Source of the DNA: Streptomyces genisteinicus
Lineage (GTDB): Bacteria > Actinomycetota > Actinomycetes > Streptomycetales > Streptomycetaceae
DNA length: 64,000 nt
Assembly: GCF_014489615.1 (NCBI RefSeq)
Contig: NZ_CP060825.1
Span: forward strand, 4,908,501 to 4,972,500
Direction: 5' to 3'
Shown: in pieces, positions 36,643 to 44,217 of the stretch
Position numbering within the stretch: position 1 is the stretch's first letter
How the letters are laid out: the number at the start of each line of letters is the position of its first letter
The notes under the pieces: generated by a model
Told to the model about the DNA's origin: nothing
What the model saw: the letters and a program-made list of their open reading frames with translations, nothing else
Databases searched by the model: none
Position numbers and translations under genes: made by a program

Positions 36643-39600
36643 GTGCAGAAGAAGCGGCCTCGGGGCAAGGGCAGGCCCACGGAGAACGCGGGCGGCACGC
36701 CCGCCCCGGCGACGGCGGCCCCCCTGCCCCCGAAGGACGACACGACCCCCAAAGGACACCCGGTCAGGGTGCGCACCAGGCTGGTGGCCGGTGTCGCGCT
36801 CGCGGGTCTCGCCGTGGTCGGCGCGGGTGTCCCCGGCGTCCTGGCCGTGTCGGCCGACCTGACCTCCTCCCAGGAGCTCGTGACCCTCGCGGCCCTCGAC
36901 CGCCAGGCCGTCACCCTGGCCCACTCGCTCTCCGACGAGCGGGACGAGGTCGTCGCCTGGATCGCCGCGGGCGGCGAGAACCAGCAGGGCGACAAGGAGG
37001 AGCGCCGCACCCTGACGGACGGCCTCAGCGCCCGCGTCGACCGGCAGATCGACGAGATCCGCGAGGAGACCACCGGCGACCACGCCGAACTGGGCCGCAG
37101 CCTCGCCACCGTGCCGTCCCTGCGCCGGACCGCGCTCGAGGGCAAGAGCACCCCCGTCGAGGTGCACCGCACCTACACGGACGTGATCGACCGGCTCCAC
37201 GCACTCGCCTCCGAGCTCTCCGACCGGACCCCGCCCCGGGCCGCCGACGGGACCCGCGCCCCCTCCGACCTCGGACACGCCGTGGAACAGGCGTCCGCGG
37301 TGCGCGGCCTGCTGCTCGCGGCCCTGTCCGTGCCGCAGCCGGACCCCGTGATCGGCTACGACCCGGTCACCGGCCTGCCCGAGGAGACCCCGGGCGAGGA
37401 CACCGGAGAGAACGCCCGCACCCGCGACGCGCTGACCGCCGCCGCCCAGCAGGCCCGGGTGCGCGAACTCGGCGCGCTCGCCGACTTCGACCAGTCCGCC
37501 GCCAAGGACGCCCGCGACAAGCTGGCCGCCACCGTCACCGGCTCGGAGGTGAAGGCCGCCGAGGCGTTCCTCGCGCGCCTCACCGACCAGCCCCGGCTCA
37601 CCGGCGGCGAACGCGCCACCGACCGTGCCGAGCTGGAGGCGGCGCTCACCGCCCGCATCGAGCAGATGCGCGGAGCCGAGACGGCGCTCGCCGCGGACCG
37701 CCTCGCCGCCTTCGAGCAGCTCCGGGACGACGACGTCACGGCCCTGGAGATACGCATCGCGCTCCTCGGCGGCCTGCTGGTGATCACCATCGGCGTGCTC
37801 GCCGCGGTCTCCCGCACCCTGACCCGCCCGCTCGCGGTGCTGCGCCTCGGCGCCGCCCGGCTGGCCGACGCGCAGGGCGCCGGGGACCCGGTCCGCTTCA
37901 CCGGGCGCAACGACGAGTTCGCCCAGGTCGTGCGCTCGCTCAACGCCCTGCACGGCCAGCTCCGCGACCTCGCCGGACGCGTCGAGCGCCTGGACGGCGA
38001 CCGCGGCGACCTCATCGGCTCCCGCGAGGCCGCCGTCGCCGAACTCGCCGCGGCCCGCGCCGAGCTCGGCGAGCGGACGGCCGGGATGACCGCCGAGCTG
38101 GAGCGGCTGCGCCACACGGTCCACCACACCTTCGTCAACCTCTCGCTGCGGACCCTCGGGCTCGTCGAGCGCCAGCTCGGCGTCATCGAGAAGCTGGAGG
38201 AGCGCGAGCAGGACCCGGAGCGCCTGTCCACCCTCTTCAAGCTCGACCACATGGCCACCGTCATGCGGCGGCACAGCGAGAACCTGCTGGTCCTCGCCGG
38301 GGCCGAGCACGGACAGGGCCACATCGGGCCGGTGCCGCTGGTCGACGTGCTGCGCGCCGCCGTCAGCGAGATCGAACGGTACGACCGGGTCGTCATCCAG
38401 TCCCTTCCGCCGCACGCCCAGATCGCGGGCTTCGCCGCCGACGACCTCAGCCACCTGGTCGCCGAACTCCTGGAGAACGCCACCGCGTTCTCCCCGCCGG
38501 ACGCGCAGGTCGAGATGTCCGGCTGGCTCCTGGAGAACGGGGAGATCATGCTCTCCGTGCAGGACACCGGCATCGGGATGACGCCCGCACGCCTCGGCGA
38601 GGTCAACGCCCGGCTGGCCGAGCCCTCCGCGTACGAGACGCCCGGAGCCCGCGATGCCGAGGGTCTCGGTCTGCGTGTGGCGGGTCTGCTGGCCGCGCGC
38701 CACGGCGTGCGCGTCCAGCTGCGCGAGCACAAGCAGGGCGGCATCACCGCCGTCGTCGTCGTGCCGGCCGCTCTGCTGCCCGAGGGGCTTCCCGCGACCG
38801 CCGCCCAGCCGGTGGGGGTGCCGGGCCAGGCCCCCGCCGTCCAGCTGCCGGGTTCCGTCGCCGAGGCCAACTCCAACGCCCTGCCCCCGAGCGCCCGGCG
38901 CGGGCCGGCGCCCCGGCCGGACGCAGCGGAGGCCGCGACCCCTGCCCGGACGCCCGCCGAGCAGGCGGCCCCGGCGGGGACGCCCGCCGCCGGAGCGGCT
39001 CCCGAAGGGACGGGCGGGCCGGGGGCCGTGCCGTTCCAGGACGCCGAACCGGGTGCTGCGGAACCGGGTGCTGCGGACGCGGGCCGTCAGGACGCGGTGC
39101 GTGCGGACGCGGTGCGTGCGGACGAGGGCCGCCAGGACGCGGGGCTGCCGGAACCGGGGCTTCAGGACTCCGGTCACGGTGAGCCCGGCGGCCCGGGTGG
39201 ACCCGGTGAGCCCGGTGGAATCGGTGCCGGCGGTCTTCCGCACGCCGGTCTCCCGGCGAGCGGTGCCGACACCGGTGCTCCCGCCCCCGCCCCGGACTTC
39301 GACGACCCCTTCGTCGCCGCGGCCGAGCGCGCGGTGCGCGCCGCCGAAGCCGAGGAGGCCCACGAGCGGAGCGCCGACGGCGAGTCGGTGACGGACGGGA
39401 TCGACCAGGAGACGTTCACCATGCGGCTGCCCCGGCAGCCCGCTCCCGCCGCCGAGGACGCCGTCGCCCCGCACACGGGGGACGGGGTCCCGCACGGCCG
39501 CGCGAACCCGGCGGAGAGCGCCGTTCCGGGACCGGCCGAGGGCTCCGTCCCGCCCCCCGCGTCCGGGGCGGACACCGTCCGGACGCCGGCCGTCGCCCCC

Positions 39601-40131
39601 GCGCCGGACGGGACCGGGGCCGGGGCGCCGGTCGCCGGGCACGAGCCCGGGGACCACGCGCCCGCGCCGGACGGACCGGGGTCACCCGCGTGGGACCGGG
39701 TCACCGACAAGGGCCTGCCCAAGCGGACCCCCAGGAACGTCGCCCCCGCCGCAGCGCCCGCAGGGCGCACCGGGGCCGTCGACGCCGACGCCCTGCGGCG
39801 CAGGCTCGGTGGCTTCCAGCAGGGGGCCAAGGACGGCCGCCGCGACGCCGAGGCCGAGATCAGCCAGGCCACCCAGAACACGCAGGCCGCCCAGGCCATC
39901 CAGAACACGCAGGCCGGGCAGAACACGCCGAGCACGCAGAACCCGCGGAGCGCACCGGAAGCCGGGACCACGACCGCCCCCCACCCCGGCCGGCCGGACG
40001 GAACCGCGCACCGCGGGGACACACAGCACGAGGACACGCGGCATCACCACACGCGGCACCCGGACGCGACGGACACGGCCGGGGCAGCGGAACCAGGAGC
40101 GGGGGACACAGTCGAGGAGGCACGCAGTTGA
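36643..40131 (+). CDS. cvnA: Conservon sensor histidine kinase-like protein (nitrate/nitrite-sensor type)
   Basis: A 1162-residue membrane sensor, first gene of a conservon. TM1 spans about 47-69, a NIT-like extracytoplasmic helical domain about 70-365, TM2 about 370-390, followed by HAMP. The H-box is atypical (LDHMATVMRRHSENLL, H536). The ATPase domain has N612 in ELLENATAFSPP, QDTGIGM and EGLGLRVAGLL. Residues ~740-1162 are a disordered Ala/Pro/Gly tail with short repeats and a His-rich end (HEDTRHHHTRH). GTG at 36643 is the best start for TM1, though its Shine-Dalgarno is weak. No response regulator is present; output is expected through CvnB-D. Confidence 0.88.
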   Translation: MQKKRPRGKGRPTENAGGTPAPATAAPLPPKDDTTPKGHPVRVRTRLVAGVALAGLAVVGAGVPGVLAVSADLTSSQELVTLAALDRQAVTLAHSLSDERDEVVAWIAAGGENQQGDKEERRTLTDGLSARVDRQIDEIREETTGDHAELGRSLATVPSLRRTALEGKSTPVEVHRTYTDVIDRLHALASELSDRTPPRAADGTRAPSDLGHAVEQASAVRGLLLAALSVPQPDPVIGYDPVTGLPEETPGEDTGENARTRDALTAAAQQARVRELGALADFDQSAAKDARDKLAATVTGSEVKAAEAFLARLTDQPRLTGGERATDRAELEAALTARIEQMRGAETALAADRLAAFEQLRDDDVTALEIRIALLGGLLVITIGVLAAVSRTLTRPLAVLRLGAARLADAQGAGDPVRFTGRNDEFAQVVRSLNALHGQLRDLAGRVERLDGDRGDLIGSREAAVAELAAARAELGERTAGMTAELERLRHTVHHTFVNLSLRTLGLVERQLGVIEKLEEREQDPERLSTLFKLDHMATVMRRHSENLLVLAGAEHGQGHIGPVPLVDVLRAAVSEIERYDRVVIQSLPPHAQIAGFAADDLSHLVAELLENATAFSPPDAQVEMSGWLLENGEIMLSVQDTGIGMTPARLGEVNARLAEPSAYETPGARDAEGLGLRVAGLLAARHGVRVQLREHKQGGITAVVVVPAALLPEGLPATAAQPVGVPGQAPAVQLPGSVAEANSNALPPSARRGPAPRPDAAEAATPARTPAEQAAPAGTPAAGAAPEGTGGPGAVPFQDAEPGAAEPGAADAGRQDAVRADAVRADEGRQDAGLPEPGLQDSGHGEPGGPGGPGEPGGIGAGGLPHAGLPASGADTGAPAPAPDFDDPFVAAAERAVRAAEAEEAHERSADGESVTDGIDQETFTMRLPRQPAPAAEDAVAPHTGDGVPHGRANPAESAVPGPAEGSVPPPASGADTVRTPAVAPAPDGTGAGAPVAGHEPGDHAPAPDGPGSPAWDRVTDKGLPKRTPRNVAPAAAPAGRTGAVDADALRRRLGGFQQGAKDGRRDAEAEISQATQNTQAAQAIQNTQAGQNTPSTQNPRSAPEAGTTTAPHPGRPDGTAHRGDTQHEDTRHHHTRHPDATDTAGAAEPGAGDTVEEARS

Positions 40132-40613
40132 CTGCGACCGGCACATTCGGGCTGAGCAGCGAGGCCCGCAATCTGCAGTGGTTGTTGGGCAATCTCGTGG
40201 AGGAGGTGCCTGGAGTCCGCTCGGTCGCCGTCGTGTCGTCCGACGGACTGCTGCTGCTCTCCTCCGACCCCGAACCCGAGCGCGGACCGGCCCCCACCGC
40301 CGTCCGCCCGGAGGGCCCCCGCGGGTCCAGCGCCGACCTGGCCACCATCGTCTCCGGCATCGGCAGCCTGACCATCGGCGCCGCCGGGCTGATGGACGGC
40401 GGCGGGGTGAAGCAGACCATGATCGCCATGGAGGAGAGCAGCGTCCTCGTCATGTCCATCAGCGACGGCTCCCTGCTCGGCGTCCACGCCACCCCCGACT
40501 GCGACATGAGCGTCGTCGCCTACCACATGGCCCTCTTCGTGGGCCGTGCCGGACACGTACTCACCCCCGAAGTCCGCAGCGAACTGCGCAAATCGATGGA
40601 GAGCACCCGATGA
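40128..40613 (+). CDS. cvnB: Roadblock/LC7-domain protein of the conservon
   Basis: A 161-residue protein with a roadblock/LC7 domain, the class that regulates small GTPases such as MglA. SSEARNLQWLLGNLVEEVPGV begins the domain and VRSVAVVSSDGLLLLSS is its signature; VLVMSISDGSLLGVHA follows. The start is TTG at 40128, overlapping the kinase stop as TTGA, and is supported by GAGGAGG 7 bases upstream. It probably forms a complex with the CvnD GTPase at the membrane kinase. Confidence 0.93.
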   Translation: MTATGTFGLSSEARNLQWLLGNLVEEVPGVRSVAVVSSDGLLLLSSDPEPERGPAPTAVRPEGPRGSSADLATIVSGIGSLTIGAAGLMDGGGVKQTMIAMEESSVLVMSISDGSLLGVHATPDCDMSVVAYHMALFVGRAGHVLTPEVRSELRKSMESTR

Positions 40614-41020
40614 CCGCCGCCGCTTCCTCCTCCAAGCTCCCCGTGCGCGGCCAGGAGCGACGGCCCGCCCGGGTCCGCCCGTACTCGCTGACCGGCGGCC
40701 GGACCCGCTTCGGCCACGTCCTGCTCGTGGAGACGTTCGTCGCCGCGCTCGAAGCCCCGCCGGAGCGCCGCGAGCTGCCGAACGGCAACCTCGCCTCGCG
40801 CGTGATGCCCGAACTGCGGGCGATCGTCGAGCTCTGCCGCCGGATGCGTACCGTCGCCGAGATCTCGGCGCTGCTGAAGATGCCGCTGGGTGTCGTCCGG
40901 GTGCTGCTCAGCGACCTGGCCGACCAGGGAAAGATCCGCGTGTACGGGACCGGTCACGGCACCGGCCAGCCCGACCGCGCACTGCTCGAAAGGGTGCTGA
41001 GTGGACTCCGCCGCCTCTGA
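40610..41020 (+). CDS. cvnC: DUF742 protein of the conservon
   Basis: A 136-residue DUF742 protein with the family opening VRPYSLTGGRT and a winged-helix-like core (IVELCRRMRTVAEISALLKMPLGVVRVLLSDLADQG). ATG at 40610 overlaps the cvnB stop as ATGA. Its biochemical role in conservons is not known; the helix-turn-helix-like core may serve protein or DNA contact. The tail overlaps the start of cvnD by 20 bases. Confidence 0.93.
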   Translation: MTAAASSSKLPVRGQERRPARVRPYSLTGGRTRFGHVLLVETFVAALEAPPERRELPNGNLASRVMPELRAIVELCRRMRTVAEISALLKMPLGVVRVLLSDLADQGKIRVYGTGHGTGQPDRALLERVLSGLRRL

Positions 41021-41711
41021 CACGCTCTTCGCCCGCCCGTCGGCGGGGGACCCCCCTGCCACGGCGGATCCGGACCCCGCCGGCCCGATACCGGCCCGGC
41101 CCGGCCCCGGCGCCCCTCCGCTGTCCGACGAGGGCGTCCAGGCGTGGCAGCTCGACACCACCCGTGCCCCCATCGCGACGAAGATCGTGGTCGCGGGCGG
41201 CTTCGGCGTGGGCAAGACGACGTTCGTCGGCGCGGTCTCGGAGATCACTCCGCTCCAGACCGAGGCGCTGATGACCCAGGCCAGTGAGGACACGGACGAC
41301 CTCACGGCCACGCCCGACAAGACCACCACCACGGTGGCGATGGACTTCGGCCGGATCACGCTCGACGACGACCTGGTGCTCTACGTCTTCGGCACGCCCG
41401 GCCAGCAGCGCTTCTGGTTCATGTGGGACGACCTGGTGCGCGGGGCGATCGGCGCGATCGTGATGGCGGACACCCGGCGGCTGCCGGACTGCTTCCCCGC
41501 TCTCGACTACTTCGAGAGCTGCGGGCTGCCGTACGTCGTCGCCGTCAACCACTTCGAGGGAACGACCGCCTACGAGGCCGAGGACGTCAGGGAAGCCCTG
41601 ACCGTGCCCCCGCACGTACCGGTGGTGATCATGGACGCGCGCAACCGCGTCACGGTCATCGAGTCGCTGCTCGCGCTCGTCGCCCACGCCCTCGAGGCAA
41701 CCCCCGAATAG
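41001..41711 (+). CDS. cvnD: Conservon small GTPase (ATP/GTP-binding protein)
   Basis: A 236-residue G-protein. A Pro/Gly-rich N-terminus (about 1-45) is followed by G1 VAGGFGVGKTTFVGAV, the switch segment DKTTTTVAMDFG, G3 VFGTPGQQRFWFMWD and a diverged G4 VAVNHFEG in place of NKxD. The Q-Q after GTPG replaces the usual DxxG environment, as in other CvnD proteins. GTG at 41001 follows AAAGGG. It is likely switched by the CvnA-CvnB module and signals to unknown effectors, possibly including the next gene product. Confidence 0.93.
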   Translation: MDSAASDTLFARPSAGDPPATADPDPAGPIPARPGPGAPPLSDEGVQAWQLDTTRAPIATKIVVAGGFGVGKTTFVGAVSEITPLQTEALMTQASEDTDDLTATPDKTTTTVAMDFGRITLDDDLVLYVFGTPGQQRFWFMWDDLVRGAIGAIVMADTRRLPDCFPALDYFESCGLPYVVAVNHFEGTTAYEAEDVREALTVPPHVPVVIMDARNRVTVIESLLALVAHALEATPE

Positions 41712-41738
41712 CCTCCCGAACCACAACGGAGTCCCGCC

Positions 41739-42974
41739 ATGCGGAAGATACTCGTCGTCGGGGCCGGACAGTCCGGTCTCCAGCTCGCCCTCGGCCTGCA
41801 GTCGCAGGGCTACGAGGTCACTCTGATGTCCAACCGCACGGCCGACGAGATCCGGTCCGGCCGGGTCATGTCCACGCAGTGCATGTTCCACACCGCCCTC
41901 CAGCACGAGCGGGACCTGGGCATCAACTTCTGGGAGTCGCAGGCCCCGAGGATCGAGGGCCTCGGCGTCTCGGTCGCGGCCCCCGACAGCTCGCGCGCCG
42001 TCGACTGGGTCGGGCGGCTGGACGGCTTCGCCCAGTCCGTCGACCAGCGCGTCAAGATGGCCGGGTGGATGGAGACGTTCGCCCAGCGCGGCGGGCAGCT
42101 GGTCATCCACGGCGCCGCCGTCTCCGACCTGGACTACTTCTCCCGCACCTACGACCTGGTCCTGGTCTCCGCGGGCAAGGGCGAACTGGTCTCGATGTTC
42201 GGCCGCGACGCCTCGCGCTCCCCGTACGCCGAGCCGCAGCGCGCGCTGGCGGTGGCCTACGTCCACGGCCTCGGGCCGCGCCCGGAGCACCCGGACTTCG
42301 ACGCGGTGCGCTGCAACCTGGTGCCGGGTGTCGGCGAGCTCTTCGTGATGCCCACGCTCACCACCTCCGGCCGCGCCGACATCCTCTTCTGGGAAGGCGT
42401 GCCCGGCGGTCCGCTCGACGCCTTCCAGGGCGTCAAGGACCCCGCCGAGCACCTCTCCCTCACGCTGGAGCTGATGGAGCGCTTCACGCCCTGGGAGTAC
42501 GCGCGGGCCACCAAGGTCGAGCTGACGGACGCCCACGGCACGCTCGCCGGCCGCTACGCACCGACCGTGCGCAACCCGATCGGCCGGCTCCCCGGCGGCG
42601 GCCTCGTGCTCGGCGTCGCCGACGTGGTGGTCGCCAACGACCCGATCACCGGCCAGGGTTCCAACTCGGCGTCCAAGTGCGCCGCGTCCTACCTGGCCTC
42701 GATCGTCGAGCACGGGGACCGCCCGTTCGACGCGGAGTGGATGCAGTCCGCCTTCGACCGCTACTGGGACACGGCGCAGCACGTCACCAAGTGGACGAAC
42801 GCGATGCTGGGCGTGCCGCCGGAGCACGTGCTCAACCTGATCGGCGCGGCCGGTCAGCTGCAGCCGGTGGCGGACCGTTTCGCCAACGGGTTCAACGACC
42901 CGTCGGACTTCGAGAACTTCTTCTACGACCCCGAGAAGACGGGCGCCTACCTGGCGTCGGTCTCCGGAGCCTGA
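41739..42974 (+). CDS. Styrene/indole monooxygenase-family FAD-dependent oxygenase
   Basis: A 411-residue flavoprotein related to StyA. The FAD-binding Rossmann motif is ILVVGAGQSGLQLALGLQ at residues 4-21, with RSGRVMSTQCMFHTALQHE and the C-terminal FAD segment ADVVVANDPITGQGSNSA. StyA enzymes need FADH2 from a separate reductase (StyB); none is encoded nearby. It begins 27 bp after the conservon GTPase with GGAG upstream, so it is probably co-transcribed. Conservons often end with an oxidative enzyme such as a P450; a flavin monooxygenase here would fill the same slot. The substrate is unknown. Confidence 0.9.
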   Translation: MRKILVVGAGQSGLQLALGLQSQGYEVTLMSNRTADEIRSGRVMSTQCMFHTALQHERDLGINFWESQAPRIEGLGVSVAAPDSSRAVDWVGRLDGFAQSVDQRVKMAGWMETFAQRGGQLVIHGAAVSDLDYFSRTYDLVLVSAGKGELVSMFGRDASRSPYAEPQRALAVAYVHGLGPRPEHPDFDAVRCNLVPGVGELFVMPTLTTSGRADILFWEGVPGGPLDAFQGVKDPAEHLSLTLELMERFTPWEYARATKVELTDAHGTLAGRYAPTVRNPIGRLPGGGLVLGVADVVVANDPITGQGSNSASKCAASYLASIVEHGDRPFDAEWMQSAFDRYWDTAQHVTKWTNAMLGVPPEHVLNLIGAAGQLQPVADRFANGFNDPSDFENFFYDPEKTGAYLASVSGA

Positions 42975-42988
42975 CCCGCTGACCCGTC

Positions 42989-43025
42989 CGGCGCCCGGCC
43001 CGTCACCTCATCGGGCCGGGCGCCG
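42989..43025 (+). terminator. 14-bp perfect hairpin ending the conservon operon
   Basis: Bases 42989-43002 pair perfectly with 43012-43025 around a 9-nt loop, 14 bp after the monooxygenase stop. Confidence 0.78.
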
Positions 43026-43067
43026 CACGGCGTCGCGGCTGTCGTCCACCCGCCCTCCCGCGCCCCG

Positions 43068-43097
43068 GGGGCGGTGGGGCGGTGGGGCGGTGGGACG
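43068..43097. repeat. Short GGGGCGGT direct repeats
   Basis: An imperfect 8-bp unit GGGGCGGT is repeated about four times between the conservon terminator and the convergent secreted-protein gene. It is low-complexity and of no evident function. Confidence 0.6.
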
Positions 43098-43183
43098 GTC
43101 GCATGTGTACTCGGGCTCGTGGGGGTGCGGTCGGTGCCGTGCCGTCGGGTGCGGGTGCGGGCCCGGGCTCGTCGGGGTGGCGG

Positions 43184-44020
43184 TCAGCCGGCGGGTGGGA
43201 GTGGGGGTGCCGAGCCGGAGCCGTCCGGCGGGGCGACCGGCACGCCGTCGCGCCCCACGGCCTCCTCGCCCACGGCCTCCCCGGCCCCGGCCTCCTGGCC
43301 CCCGGACGCCCGCGCGTCGAGGGCGGCGGCCTCCGCGGGGGAGAGCGTCGCGAGGAGCGCCTCGGCCGACCGGAGCCGGGCGACGGCGCGCGCCCGGGAC
43401 GCCTCCTGACGGACCACCAGCACGAGCTCCTCGTCCAGACCGGCCCGCGACGCCGCGGCGAGCGTGCGTGCCCGTGCCTCGGCGGCCGTCAGCCGGGTCG
43501 TCGCCGCGATCCGGGCCACGGAGGCGCGCTCCATCAGATAGCCCTGCTCCAGTGCCTCGCCGGGATCGCGCGCGAGAAGCAGCCGCAGGTGCGCGGAGAG
43601 CTCCGAGCCGCCCTGGTACTGCACCCGGGCGATCCGTCCCGCCTCCGCCCGGCTCTCCTCCAGCGCCTTCTCCGCGGCGTCCAGCCGGCGCTGGAGCCGC
43701 GCGGTCGCGGCACGCCGGCCCCGCAGCGCCTCGGACGCCTCCCGGGCGCCGCGCTCCGCTTCGGCCGCCTGCCGGTACAACTCCCGGACCCGGGACACCA
43801 CTCCCGCGCCGCCTCCCGGCGGTCCGGGGTCACCGAGCTCCGCACCGCCCCCGGTGAGCGCCTCGACGACACCGTCCCCGAGGTCTCCGAGGACCCGGTC
43901 GACGGCGCCGCGCGGCGGCGGCTGCGGTACGGGGACGGCGGCGGATCCCGGTGTCACGGCCAGGGCGGCGGCGACGGCGAGCGCCGTCGTCGTGATCCTG
44001 GCGAGCGGCCTTCCTGCCAC
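43184..44020 (-). CDS. Secreted coiled-coil protein
   Basis: A 278-residue protein I cannot name. A signal peptide is visible at residues 1-28 (ITTTALAVAAALAVTPGSAA). Residues ~75-225 are a long Ala/Arg/Glu coiled coil (RELYRQAAEAERGAREASEALRGRR by position 78-102) of the kind found at the N-terminus of NlpC/P60 wall hydrolases. No NlpC/P60 or other catalytic domain follows; instead there is a Gly/Pro/Ala-rich tail. It may be a regulator of wall enzymes, like an EnvC/RipC-type coiled coil. GTG at 44020 follows GGAGG. It is downstream of the pseudokinase gene on the same strand. Confidence 0.78.
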   Translation of the reverse strand: MAGRPLARITTTALAVAAALAVTPGSAAVPVPQPPPRGAVDRVLGDLGDGVVEALTGGGAELGDPGPPGGGAGVVSRVRELYRQAAEAERGAREASEALRGRRAATARLQRRLDAAEKALEESRAEAGRIARVQYQGGSELSAHLRLLLARDPGEALEQGYLMERASVARIAATTRLTAAEARARTLAAASRAGLDEELVLVVRQEASRARAVARLRSAEALLATLSPAEAAALDARASGGQEAGAGEAVGEEAVGRDGVPVAPPDGSGSAPPLPPAG

Positions 44021-44217
44021 GCCATCACCTCCGGGTGCGGGAGGGGCGTACGGGGCCCCTGCCGGAGGGTGACCGGCCGGGGCCGCCGTGCCACGGCGGA
44101 TGGCCGCAACGGCGCAACGAGGTCACCCGTCCCGGCACATTCCGCGCGTCCGCCCGCGCGCCTCCGCCCCCGCCGGGGACCCGATCGCCGCCGGCCCCGG
44201 GCCGGGACCGGGACCGG

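Noticed and set aside
36595..39657. 1020-codon open frame on the minus strand
   Set aside because: Antisense to cvnA, with low-complexity Gly/Val/Arg composition and no domain; cvnA shows HAMP and ATPase motifs.
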